Shown here: in pieces, positions 36,901 through 46,267 of the stretch
Position numbering within the stretch: position 1 is the stretch's first letter
Layout: every line of letters begins with the position of its first letter
From: Cloeon dipterum
Lineage: Eukaryota > Arthropoda > Insecta > Ephemeroptera > Baetidae
NCBI RefSeq assembly: GCF_949628265.1
Contig: NC_088787.1
Span: 4,888,501 to 4,952,500 of the forward strand
Length of the DNA: 64,000 nt
Direction of reading: 5' to 3'
Translations under genes and position numbers: made by a program
The notes under the pieces: model-generated
Told to the model about the DNA's origin: nothing
Databases searched by the model: none
Seen by the model: the letters and a program-made list of their open reading frames with translations, nothing else

Positions 36901-39900
36901 AATTTATTACCTTTGGATTAAATATTCTAAATTGAGGTAAAAGGCTACAATTTTCCCAGATTTAACGTTCTGAGAAATTCGGCGCTAAAGTTTCCAGGCT
37001 AATCAAGAGGTTAGCACTGTCTCCCTATTTAAAAATCGCGATTTATTACGCCAAATTGCAATTTTACGTTAAAATTACCACACAGTTGAACAGATTGCTA
37101 TGAGATGAATCAAAATTTTTAAAAAGGAACTGTTGTCATAATAAATTCCATGGAGCTTTAAATGCAAGACCCACTTTTAACTCTATTTGCCTTTTCCTTG
37201 CAAGGAAAAAAATATTTTTTTATCTCTAAAGACAGCTATCTTTTAATTTAGAACCAAACTGGAGCAATTTTAAACTAAACTTCCCCATCAGAAATCCAAG
37301 ATGAACACTTTCCCTTTTTCCTAAGGTGTGAAACACAATTTCTTCCTAGGATTTTCACACCTAGCATGAAAACAACAATTATAATTCTTGTTTACACTTC
37401 GTGCATCGAAACCCTTCGGAACGAGTTTATTCCGGGACGTACGCGAGTGAAGCTGGTATTGCGCAATTGTCGGTCGAAATTAAGGAAATTGAGTTAGGTT
37501 TAATGCGTTTTGCGGCGCGCGAAGGTCTCGGACGCACTTTTGCGACTTTGAGCCGCCTATTCTCGTGGCGTGGCGTGGTTCCACGCAGCCTCCTGCCTAA
37601 TTCTTTTTGCTAATTGGCTGGCTCCTCTTTTGTCCGCAGACACGAGTTCCACAAGCCGTGCATCGACCCGTGGCTGCTCGAGCACCGCACGTGCCCCATG
37701 TGCAAGATGGACATCCTCAAGTTCTACGGATACAATGTGAGCCGACCTCCAGCCACCAGCCACCCCACGGGCTGTCAAATCTAGACACGCTCTTTGCTCT
37801 TACAAAAGCACGCGCGCAATCTAATTATTCTCTTTCCTCTTGCGATGAGAGACGCAAATAAACAAAGGCTTTTTGAAAAAAACAGACAATTCAGTATAAA
37901 AAGGCGAAAGGAGAACGCATGGAATTGTTCACAATGGCAGGATTATTAGATTATAAATTTTTATTTCTTTATTTAAACCGGTTTATTATTACAAATGGCG
38001 CCACTAATCATTTTAATATTAAAACCTGCTTGGTTTCAAGTTTCTGTGGTGATTGTTCAGCCGAATTCTGGCTAAAAGAAATTTTTCACGCCAAAAATGC
38101 ACAGCAGCAGGAGTGAATCTAAAAAAACGGGTCTAAAAGTTGTATTTTGACGGCGGTGCCATCTATTGACGGCTTTAAACGCTCGGCTATTTCGCAAAAG
38201 GTCAATATGCAAAAGTACAATTAATTCCACGTTTTAGGACCAAATAAACTCTGCTCAAAATGGGCTTTTGTTAAAAAAAAAACCCCCAATAAATGGCGCC
38301 ACCATTAATTTAGAAGTTGATTTATTCATAGCTTGACGGTTTTTGGGTATTTTCACGTCTAAAATGTCAGCGAATATGAATTAAATCTGGATTTTCCTGC
38401 AAATTAAGCTTAAAATTGTGGAAAATCAGTGGTAATTTGAAAATTTAAATTTCACAGCCATTAAAATTTACTCGACCTTTCTTTCTCATTCTGTTTCTTG
38501 CAGTACACCGGAATTTGGTCTAGATTCTAGCCGATTTTTCGCGTAACTCAAGTTTTGCGAAACAACAATCCGAGAAATTGGCTTTAAAATGGCTTCTCCA
38601 ATAAGGTGTAACAGTTTCTTTTTTGTAGAGTTTGTTTTCCACGGTAAATAAGCTAATTTTTCATTAATTTTACTCAATCGAAGTGTTTCGCCATATTTTC
38701 ATAAGCCTCTATTGTGTCAAAAATCAATCAAAAAAAATTATTTCAACGTTCTAAAATGTCTCAGAATTAATTTTAATAACATAAATACAATGAGAAATCA
38801 ATTTTGCTTAATTTTCAGCAAAAAAATAAACCCAGCAAAATCATGTTGGCTTCGACCCACCTTTTTTTACGTGTATTTTAGCAAAATTTCGATCCAAACT
38901 GACTTTGTATTTATTTTTCAGTTCACGGGCAGCCAAGAGAGCATTCTGCAGATCGAGGTGGAGGAGCCGACGCGAGCGGAGGCGGCTGCCGCCTCCGCGT
39001 CGGCGACGGCGGGGGCGGAGAGCGGCGCAGGGGCGTCCGGGGGCGGGCGGCAGGCGCGCGGCAGCGTCGGCACGGTGACCATCGACCCGCAGGTAGCGCT
39101 GCACCACCTCGCATGACCAACACCAGCCTAACCCCCTGCACCACCACCACTCCACCCCCGTGTTGTAACTGTATAACACCCCCACACGCACCCCCACAGA
39201 CTCGTATTTTATATTTTTCACATAAGACTGCTGCTCAGCTGCTTTTGCTTCGCGCCGATCGAGAGAAAGAAAGTGTCTGCGCGGTCGCTATAATTATAAA
39301 CTCTAGTTTATTTTTTAATTGATCCTCGTACGTCTCTCTCATACGCTGTTTTTTGTACGTCGCACCGGGATGCTCTGCGGCTCATTTTTACCATTTATCT
39401 ACATATAGTTTAACTTCAGGATTGAAAATTCTGATTTATATATTTTTTTAAGAAAATTCGTATTGGAAATTGAGACAGCATCCCTCTGTCCGACAGTCCG
39501 ACCGACACCCATGGTGCCATACACAGCTTTAGGGCACTGTTTTTTTTTTCCTTTGTATATTTTTCATTTCGTTTCAATGTGATTTAGCCGTTAAGCCAGT
39601 GTGTACAAAGAATAAAACGCTTTGGTTGTAGCACGCTTCGTTTTTGTTTCGTTTTGTCACTTTCTTGTTGGGTTTTGGGGGCTATCGGGGTTTATACCAG
39701 CCAGCGCCACCTGAACCTGACGCCGCGTGTCCTTTCAGTCGGCGGCGTGCCTCGACAGGGCGGAGCTCGTCGACGAGCAGCCTACCAGCAGCTCGGCCCT
39801 GCCGCCTCACCCTGACGCGGAGCACACCAAAGGTAAATACTTCCATCCGCGCCTGACCCACTTTAACACCGATTATAATTAAATTAATGACTCGGCTGTT

Positions 39901-41049
39901 TGTTCGAGAGTCTGTTACTCCGGGGCAATAAGCAGGCCTTGAATTCTGTGTACATAATCGCGGCCAATTTATTCATTAGAGTTGTTTTGCTGAGGTAATT
40001 TAATTATATAATTGGTGTTTGTCCATTCAAAATAGTTGTTTACCCTGAAATTCACTTCCCCTTTCATTTATTTTCGTCAGGACATGCCATTCTTTTTAAT
40101 ACCTTATCAATCATGATTTATTTTTACCTGAAAGGATCCTTTTTATTTGCAAATTATTCAGATTTAAAGCCAGAACCCTGATATCCACTTTCCCTCCCAG
40201 ATATACCTTCCTTTTTCAACCAAACAAACTGAAAATAATTCTTTGTTCCTTACTATATAAGTTGTTGGCAACCTTTTCGTTCTCCACAAAATTCCCTTTT
40301 GACTTATTCTAGACCTTTACTGGATACCTTCTCCTCTTTACCTTTTCCATATGCTCAAAATGGCACTTTTTAAATTCAGGTTTGACACACATTTGCCAAA
40401 AAATTGACTTTTCTCGAACCCGTTATTTCCCTTGAAACTTAACAGCCACCTTATCTACCTCCCCTTCACCTGAGGTTCCCATTTTTCAACTGATCTGTAT
40501 TTACATTCTCCCCTTACTTCAGCTGTCACCAAATTTCCATTTGTTCCACCTTTCTATTTAAAAATTGCAAATATAAAAGATCCTGTCATGTGAAAAATAG
40601 ATCATGACTGGAAAAATGGGAAGAATAAAAATTCCCATTTCCTTGAACGTCACTGATTGAAAGGTATAATATATTCCCTCCCCTCTCTCAATTGCAACCT
40701 GACTGTTACCCTCCTCTTTTTCTAAATATCTTACTTTAAACTGATTTTCTTTGACTTTTAGTTAATTCATCATTTCAACCTTTCTCACCCTCCCCTAGTT
40801 TCCTAGATGCCATATCTCCTCTCTTATTTTAATCTTTTTTCACCCGAATCTACAGATTTCTCACGGATTGTGTTTCCTTCAGGCGAGACGAGCAAGGTGG
40901 TGGCGGAGGAGAGCGAGCGGGTGGCCCCTGAGCAGCAGCAGCAGCAGCAGCAGGTGGAGGAGACGCTGGTGGTGCCGTTCGCCAGCACCGCGGCGCAGAT
41001 CGACGAGCAGAGCAGCAAAGCGAGCAAGGCAGAGCAGCCCAACGAGTGA
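15933..41049 (+). CDS. gol: Goliath-type PA-TM-RING E3 ubiquitin ligase
   Basis: Goliath-family ligases (vertebrate RNF130/RNF150) sit in endosomal membranes and ubiquitinate membrane cargo. Ten exons: 15933-16095, 18188-18496, 31496-31628, 35427-35544, 35977-36048, 36532-36614, 37640-37736, 38922-39092, 39739-39832, 40883-41049; 468 residues. Order: signal peptide (hydrophobic run about 21-32, [11 protein letters not shown]), protease-associated lumenal domain (about 50-200, with [16 protein letters not shown]), one membrane span at 205-228 ([19 protein letters not shown]), then [11 protein letters not shown], conserved in goliath proteins. The RING-H2 is complete: Cys274, Cys277, Cys292, His294, His297, Cys300, Cys311, Cys314. 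The tail is acidic, with Ala/Gly-rich and seven-glutamine stretches. Stopping within the intron after exon 8 would give 389 residues. Long-form poly(A) signal at 41314-41319. Introns of 13 kb and 3.8 kb dominate the locus. Confidence 0.92.
16096..18187 (+). other. First goliath intron
   Basis: 2.1 kb, AT-rich, with one hAT-like MITE at 17730-18010. Otherwise I see no features. Confidence 0.7.
17730..18010. mobile_element. hAT-like MITE, copy 1 (short subfamily)
   Basis: A 281-bp non-autonomous element. The ends CAGCGGGGGCCAGAT and ATCTGGCCCCCGGTG form a terminal inverted repeat with one mismatch. It is flanked by a perfect 8-bp direct repeat CAAAACTT (17722-17729 and 18011-18018). Eight-base target duplications are typical of the hAT superfamily. 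No transposase is encoded. The interior matches copy 35028-35298 in reverse orientation. Confidence 0.8.
19531..19556. repeat. GGCA tetranucleotide microsatellite
   Basis: Six or more tandem GGCA units within a goliath intron. Confidence 0.9.
19760..21080. repeat. Diverged tandem array of about 330-bp units
   Basis: At least four unit starts share AAAGGAATGCTAATT-type sequence followed by TCAGCCGCGAGATTTAA (near 19881, 20210, 20549 and 20859). Each unit also carries a GGCTGGCG-rich second block (near 20038, 20388, 20725, 21035). Two units include the palindromic E-box CACGTG (20083-20088, 21052-21057); in the other two that site is mutated. Confidence 0.75.
21370..21389. repeat. GA dinucleotide repeat
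   Basis: About ten GA units inside a GC-rich island of the goliath intron; such GAGA tracts are often bound by GAGA factor in insects. Confidence 0.9.
23110..23142. promoter_or_regulatory. Composite palindrome of two CRE and two E-box sites
   Basis: Two full TGACGTCA sites (23110-23117, 23135-23142) enclose two CACGTG E-boxes (23118-23123, 23131-23136) in near-perfect mirror order within 33 bp, at the edge of a GC-rich island. These are consensus sites for bZIP (CREB/ATF) and bHLH factors. The arrangement is seen directly; function is inference. Confidence 0.55.
24850..25159. mobile_element. hAT-like MITE, copy 2 (long subfamily)
   Basis: Related to copies at 28832 and 52849, here in reverse orientation. 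The ends CAACGGGAGCCGGATTC and GGACCCCGGTG are imperfect inverted repeats. Flanks TAATTTAT / TTATTTAT make an 8-bp duplication with one mismatch, suggesting an older insertion. Confidence 0.65.
26230..27900. repeat. Inverted pair of about 400-bp repeat units around a GC-rich island
   Basis: The left arm (about 26230-26650) and right arm (about 27480-27900) are near-identical in opposite orientation; both contain CCCTGACGCCAGGGTTCGA and AATACAGAGCCCGTCAGG. Between them is about 800 bp of unrelated sequence with a GC-rich core (26800-27250). A third, shorter relative is at 41900-42270. No transposase is encoded. Whether this is one foldback element or two separate insertions is undecided. Confidence 0.65.
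28832..29180. mobile_element. hAT-like MITE, copy 3 (long subfamily)
   Basis: Ends CACCGGGGTCTGAGTTGCG and GTTCCGGACCCCGGTG. The interior (GAAGCGTCGAAAAAGAGGCG, GGCGTGCCGACCTAA) matches copies 24850 and 52849. The flanking octamers do not match, so one end may be altered. A short fragment of the same family lies at about 28600-28640. Confidence 0.65.
31732..31800 (+). CDS. gol: Candidate 69-nt cassette exon of goliath
   Basis: Inside the 3.8-kb goliath intron after exon 3, a GC-rich 69-nt segment is bounded by an acceptor (GATGCACAG) and a perfect donor (GTGAGT at 31801). It is in the phase required by exons 3 and 4 and has no stop codon. Inclusion would add 23 residues (starting [14 protein letters not shown]) after Arg202, just before the membrane span. 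The preceding intron would be about 100 nt. Frame, length and splice sites are seen; use as an exon is inference. Confidence 0.5.
31944..32323. mobile_element. Foldback (hairpin) MITE-like element
   Basis: About 380 bp, nearly a full palindrome: arms of about 160 bp run from AAGACCGTCTTTGACGAAG on the left to its near reverse complement CTTCGTCAAAGACGTTCTT on the right, with a loop of about 55 bp near 32110-32165. Shared arm sequence includes CACCAATCGATTCTTGAGGG and GCTGCGCATGCGTGAGAGCT. No target duplication was identified. Confidence 0.7.
34644..34666. repeat. GGC trinucleotide repeat in goliath intron
   Basis: About eight GGC units inside a GC-rich island. Confidence 0.9.
35028..35298. 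mobile_element. hAT-like MITE, copy 4 (short subfamily)
   Basis: 271 bp with a perfect 15-bp terminal inverted repeat (CAGCGGGGGCCAGAT / ATCTGGCCCCCGCTG) and a perfect 8-bp target duplication ATTAAAAC (35020-35027, 35299-35306). The interior is close to copy 17730-18010, inserted in the opposite direction. It is the cleanest copy in the window. Confidence 0.88.
36103..36458. mobile_element. Foldback MITE-like element in goliath intron
   Basis: A near-palindrome of 356 bp starting AACAGATGGCGCCA and ending TGGCGCCATCTGTT. Arm sequence shared on both sides includes GCTGCGATTTCAGAATTAAT and GACGTGCTGAAAACCAAAAT. It lies in the 483-bp intron just before the first RING exon and makes up most of that intron. 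Confidence 0.7.
36615..38921 (+). other. goliath introns around the second RING exon
   Basis: Apart from exon 37640-37736 these introns are AT-rich. Several short ATGGCGCCA-type words recur (about 37995, 38292), resembling the ends of the foldback at 36103-36458, so decayed relatives may be present. Nothing else is supported. Confidence 0.5.
39093..39616 (+). other. gol: Alternative short 3' end of goliath (intron retention and proximal poly(A))
   Basis: If the donor at 39093 is not used, exon 8 reads through seven codons (VALHHLA) to TGA at 39114-39116. A consensus AATAAA lies at 39611-39616, followed by a T/G-rich stretch. This would end the protein at 389 residues and drop the glutamine-rich C-terminal tail. 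The distal end has its own signal at 41314. Confidence 0.5.
39833..40882 (+). repeat. Pyrimidine-rich last intron of goliath with CCTGA words
   Basis: C/T-rich on the sense strand, with ACCCTGA/CCTGA words near 40045, 40127, 40177, 40468 and 40699. The stretch ATTTCAACCTTTCTCACCCT near 40773 closely resembles ATTTCAACCTTCTCGCTCTC near 12088 in Ankle2, supporting a shared dispersed repeat. Confidence 0.5.
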
Positions 41050-41899
41050 GGAGCAAAAAAAAAGAGCATTCCGACCCTCCGCCGCCACGACCTCTTTTTT
41101 AGTTTGCTTGCAGGTCTCTAGTTTCGCTCTTTTTACCTTGATTTACGAAGATTATACGTGCAACACTCAAATTGATTTTACCGCGTCGAAATGAAAATTC
41201 GGTTTCTCATCGCTGCAAGACTGAACGAAAGTAGTTTTTTGTTTGTGCAACCGCCGCACGGCTGCTCATCCGTGCTGATTTTGTGAGATATAATTATGAG
41301 AAAGAGACTCGAGAATAAATAAGTGATATCTACGTATGTACGGTTAAAAAACAGAAAAAATTAATTAATAAATAAATAAATGATGTAATTTTTACTCAAC
41401 TCACCGAACAATATTTGTAGCCGGAAAGTGTAACACGACCCCACTCTGGATTTGAATCAAACCGCAACCGCCCGCCAGTTCGTTGTTTGAAAATAAAAAA
41501 GCTATTTTTAAGAATACACGAGACACACGTGTGCGAGAGTAAATGGTCTTCTTATATATGCGATATGGAATTGATGGAAAACGATGAAGACTAGTCAGCA
41601 GCATCTAATATTATGTAATAATGTTTTGTGTAATCTCTCGCGTTATTCAAATTGACTCAAAATTGTTCCGCCTATTATTTGTAGCTACTAAACACGTGAA
41701 AATAAACGAAAGCTATGGATCAAAATTGTACTATTTAGGTATTTTTCTTCAAGATGATTCCCTGGAAGAGGAAGGACGGAAGGACACCCTCCTGCTGCTC
41801 TATTTAATTCTAAAAATAGAAACAAATCGTGTTTGTTTTCAGTTCAGAAGGAAAATTTCTTGAAACAAGATTTTTTAAAGTTACGAAGGGGAAAGAACT

Positions 41900-42270
41900 C
41901 GAACCCTGACGTCAGGGTATTTGTTTAACGAAGCCTAATGGGCTCTGTATTGGTTCGATTTGCAAGATCTGCACACCCTTGGAACAGCCAAGTCAAGATC
42001 TTTCAGAATTTGTGCCATTTGACCCTTTGGAAGCCGTCAGGGCGCTTAAGAATGAGATTTTGGCTACGTCAGGGCGTTACCTGAGTACTCTGAAAGATTT
42101 CAAAGGGTTAAATTGCATATCATCTGAAAGCTCTCGACTTGGCCGTTCTAACGGTGTGCAGATCTTGCAAATCGAACCAATACAGAGCCCGTCAGGTGTC
42201 GTTAAAGTGACCACAAAATGTAAATTGAATGATATCGATCGTTTGAATGCTACCCTGACGCCAGGGTTCC
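41900..42270. mobile_element. Palindromic relative of the 26.2-27.9 kb repeat
   Basis: About 370 bp bounded by GAACCCTGACGTCAGGGT on the left and ACCCTGACGCCAGGGTTC on the right. Both halves are inverted copies of each other and resemble the arms at 26230-26650 and 27480-27900, for example in AATACAGAGCCCGTCAGG. Confidence 0.65.
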
Positions 42271-42619
42271 GTTTCTTGTTCATTCTAATGATCTCTGGGG
42301 TGATCCAAAGCATTTTCCGAGGGTCAAAATTAACTGATCATGCAATTTGAATATTTTTTCCTATTTCCCTAAAATAATAAACTCCCATTTTTCAACCTTT
42401 TTAACTGAAAATGTAGTTTCCTCCATTCCAAAAAATTCTAGGAATACTATGGAGCAACTTTTTCCCACACTTCATAACCCCTAATAATAATATTTTAAGA
42501 AATTTAAATTTAAAAAAAAATCCCGCAAAGCCTAACCTTTTTTTAAGAATTATCTTGTTGTCTTAACAACTGGTCGGAGACTCTGAGAGTGTTATTCTGC
42601 GGCAACAATTGGTTGGACT

Positions 42620-42640
42620 CGGCGGCGGCGGCGGCGGCGG
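42620..42640. repeat. GGC trinucleotide repeat upstream of the Ig gene
   Basis: Seven GGC units in a GC-rich block that may be a promoter or 5' UTR. Confidence 0.9.
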
Positions 42641-43558
42641 AGGCTGTGTGCAATGTGCGGGAGAAACAGCGCGCAGTCGTGGCGCGCGCGGCGCCGAAAG
42701 GGTGATCGCGGTCGGTCATTCAGTCTGGCAGATCGGCGGCTCGCGGCGAGACCTTCCTGCGGCGACCAAGACCTTGCGACGCAACAAACAATCACCACCC
42801 GATCCGCACGGCAAGGTTTGCAATTTAATTGGCTCACTTTTCCCCTCATCCGCATGAGAGATGGAGAGATTATTAAAACACACTCACTCACACGTCAAAT
42901 AATGCTTTCTTGCGCAGCGTAACTGGAGCGAAATAGAAATAGTCTAAAGGCTGGAGGTGGATATTTACAGGTCAATAATTAGGAACATTTAGTGTTTGTT
43001 ATATTTTGAAGGAATTTAGTAGAAATTCTTCTCTAATATGGGGAAAAGTCAAATTATTGGATTTTTTTTAAATTTAAAAAAGTTATTTTTCGCTTGATTT
43101 AGATTTCTTTCATCGTGATTCATAAATTGTGAGCTAAATTTAACCTGATTTCCCGCAAATTTAATAGAAAAAAACATGAAAATTTTTAGCTTCTCAAATT
43201 TTTTTAAAAAATAGATTTTGCAGAAATCAAAATGAGGAACAAAGAAAAATGTAATTTTCGGCCTTCGGATTATATTTTTAGCCTTTTCTAAGTGAATGAA
43301 AATTATTTAAGGACGAAAAATGCCGTCGTTTTGGGGGCTGGCACATTTTCAGCTTTGAGTCAGGTGACGCGCGTTGCCGAAAAGCCAGAATTAGCCCGCC
43401 GCCGCTGCCGACCACGAATTATTTTCGATGCCAAATTAGAGAGAGACAGATTGACGCGCGCGCACAGCACACGCGATGAGAAAATCGTCCGATTCTCCGC
43501 AGCCGCCGAAGACGCGATGCTGCGCGCTCATAGAAGCAGAGAAAGAGAGAGAATCCGT

Positions 43559-43584
43559 ACACACACACACACACACACACACAC
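43559..43584. repeat. AC dinucleotide repeat
   Basis: Thirteen AC units within the GC-rich block that ends in a candidate donor at 43682. Confidence 0.92.
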
Positions 43585-44670
43585 GCTCCTACAAAGGCGG
43601 CTGGATTGACGCAAAGAGGCAGCGCGCGCGGCTCAGATAATTGCACTGGCGACGCAGTTTCGCGCTAATTGCTCCAACGCGGTGAGTTTCAATGAAAATG
43701 CTCCTCCGGGCGGACTAGATATCGTGCATTTATTGTTTCCGCGTTTTAATCCGAATTCCTGGAATTATTAGTTTCACGTCATTTATGATTTTATACCATG
43801 GGGAAATCGCTAATCTTTAATCTCTAATTTTTTTTTAAGGATTTTTAGCCTGTTTTGAACAACTGTGTTTACTTTAAACGGATTACTCACTGTTTGGAAG
43901 GTGAACGCACGACCATCCAGGAACAGCAAACAATCGAGCGTAAATAATCGATGGTATAAATAGCTTTTTTGAAGCACCAAAGGAGATTAATAATCAATTT
44001 AAAATGCTAATATTTATTTTTGGTTCACTCGTGAGATAATGGATTTTCCAAAAAACGGAGAAATTATTGTTCTAGGCGTTTTTTTATTCTTTTCATGCAA
44101 AGATTAAATCTTTAAATGATGATGTCATGATGTGTAGAATTGCAAGCAAAAGCTGTGGTTTTAATTTTTTCAATGACTTTTCTTTGACCTTGATTTCACT
44201 TTGAGGAAAATTTAGAATGAATATTTTTATTTAATTTATTTAAAAAAATGATAATAAAATTGGCTCTTGCATCAAACAATTTTAAATGGTTTCTAAAATG
44301 TAAAATCCTGTTCAAAAGCGAGGGAAAATTAATTAAAAAATCTGACTACACTAATTTTGTCCAGAATTGAATTAAAAATTCCTGCGTAATTTTCAACACG
44401 TCGCTGGAAATAAAAAATAATTATGTTTGAAATTAAAAAAAAAAATCTTAACAAATAATTGAGCTGTGATTTTTCAAATAATGTCTTTTAAGAGAGCAAT
44501 AAATTATTTAGTCAAATTTTCACAAAAATGTATCAAAAAATGTCCTCGTATTTTTTAATGCTACATCCTGAATTAAAAAAATACCTGATCGTCACCATGA
44601 TTCAGCATCAGTAATGACGCACAAATGTGAATGCACCGTCGATTTATATATTTATTAATTTTTCCTGCAG

Positions 44671-45796
44671 ATGATGGTGCTGGTGGGCGTGATCGCCGGT
44701 CTTCTGGGGGCGGCGTGGGGCGGCCACGTGCAGCAGGAGGTGGCCGAAGGTTCGTCAGTGACGCTGCCCTGCCTCAGCACGGCCGACGGCGAGCACCAGT
44801 TCCAGTTCTGGATGCTCGACGACGACTCCATCGTCGGCCCTGACAACCCTGGCGACCGCAAGAAGTACACTTACGAGGTCCTCTCCGGCAACCTTTCCAT
44901 CAGGGTGAGCCCTTTTATTTAATCATCTTGGTTTTTAATGTTTATTATTTGATTTCAGGCTGTTAACGTGGACGACTCGGGGCATTACCGGTGCGTGGCC
45001 AAGGGCTGGAAAAGCCCCATTTTCAATATCGAACAAGTCGAGTTGGTCGTGCACAAAGACTGGGAGGAAGTTTGGGCCGATGACACTGGGGTAAGAATTG
45101 TAAATATTGGAAATTATGAAAATTCTTAAAGGACTCATGACTTTTTCAACAATTTAAAGGGAAAAAATATCTTAAACTCCCCTAAAAACGATTTTTAACC
45201 GGGAAAATACCAAATATTCGTAGTTTAGCAACACTGTAGAAAGATTATCTCTAAAGGACGCCATTTTGAAAAATTCAGAAGCCATTTTTCAGCGTTATTT
45301 AAATACCCGAACCTTTAAAAATTCGTTAATGCCGCCATCTTGAATTCAAATGACACAACCGACCGACAGTACACACCCATTTCCCCCAGAAAAACTCAAA
45401 ATTTCCATTCCCCTATCCTTAAACCCCTCCCCTTGCGTTCTTAAAGACCTTCCCCTACCGAAAGAAATTAATTCTAAACCCTCGCATTCGGATCCGCAGG
45501 TGAACATCCTGCGCGGCGTGCTGGCGTTAACGGCGCTGTGCGTGTGCGGCGGCGTGGCGTGCGTGCTGCTGCGCATGCGCAGGCACAACTACCTCAAGAG
45601 CGAAGGTAGTCAGTTGTTCTGCAGACCCATTTACAAATCTGAGCGCATTGTGCCTGTAGATCTGTCCGACGAGGAGGACGAGCTGCAACAGAACGAAGGC
45701 AACAGCAGCCCGCAGCGCCGCGCCAGCATCGTCGAGATCAACGTGCTCGAGACCGACCTGCCGAGGACCCTAAACTCCATGTACAGGTCCAACTGA
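44671..45796 (+). CDS. Single-Ig-domain type I transmembrane protein
   Basis: I do not recognise a named orthologue. Exons 44671-44904, 44959-45090 and 45500-45796 join in phase 0 to give 220 residues. The ATG (a tandem ATG ATG) directly follows an acceptor, so an upstream noncoding exon exists, possibly ending at 43681. Visible parts: signal peptide (VLVGVIAGLLGAAWGG, about 1-18), one V-type Ig domain with the paired cysteines (SVTLPC and DDSGHYRC, about residues 34 and 90) and core Trp (QFWML), a short stalk, a membrane span (GVLALTALCVCGGVACVLL, about 126-146), a basic stop-transfer RMRRHNYLK and a cytoplasmic tail of about 65 residues with an acidic patch (DLSDEEDELQ) and RRAS, a kinase-type site. 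It could be a cell-surface recognition or accessory protein. Poly(A) signal at 45922-45927. Confidence 0.8.
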
Positions 45797-45970
45797 CCTC
45801 TGCCGCACAAATTGTTTCTCTCTGGACATTCCGACGTGCGCTCTGCTTTATTGTTTTATGTATTGAATGGATTTTTCGACCGCGCGGGTGTGTCCACGCG
45901 CTGGTTGTGTGTTATGTAAATAATAAAATGTCAGAAAATGTATTTTAGAGAAATCGAAACCGCGCTGTAC

Positions 45971-46267
45971 TCATTCACTTGGACCTACATAAACCCCATA
46001 AACCGTAATTTTACGAATTCTTTGATGATTTTACCGAAATATAATGAAAAGTTGCACTTACCTGGTGCGTCGCGAGTCCAGGTGTATATGGATTTCATCT
46101 TGTAGAACCTAAAACGACCTTAAATGGTAAATTTCTCAATGAATTTTAGAGGAAATCCGCGAAAAACATGCCGTACATAATTTGGCCACAATTTCATTCG
46201 AGAATTTCAATCTTGCAGACTTTTATTACCTGATCCACGGATCCAGACTAGCCTGTTGATGATCCAT
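45971..46267 (-). CDS. Candidate three-exon micropeptide (32 residues)
   Basis: On the minus strand, ATG at 46267 opens exon 46230-46267 (MDHQQASLDPWI), followed by donor GTAATA, acceptor TTTTAG, exon 46062-46108 (FYKMKSIYTWTRDAP), a perfect donor GTAAGT, acceptor TATGTAG, and a short exon at 45971-45984 (PSE, then TGA). Both junctions keep frame: an AG|G arginine codon and a G|GT glycine codon. A TCAGTG initiator-like site lies at 46331-46336 and a reverse-strand AATAAA at 45847-45852. It is head-to-head with POMP and overlaps the 3' UTR of the Ig gene. It is basic and aromatic-rich, with no obvious membrane span. I do not recognise the family. The last acceptor has a weak pyrimidine tract; if unused, the frame runs on into the intron to a TAG. 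Confidence 0.5.

Larger units (their letters stand above)
41050..44670. other. Spacer between goliath and the Ig-domain gene
   Basis: The goliath 3' UTR ends near 41320. A palindromic repeat unit lies at 41900-42270. Two GC-rich blocks, about 42580-42830 and 43340-43681, probably contain promoters or noncoding first exons of the Ig gene: the second ends in a good donor (ACGCG|GTGAGT at 43681/43682). The rest is AT-rich with no features seen. Confidence 0.5.

Noticed and set aside
42609-42922. Frames in the GC-rich block upstream of the Ig gene
   Set aside because: Low-complexity glycine and arginine runs from the GGC repeat; more likely a promoter or 5' UTR.
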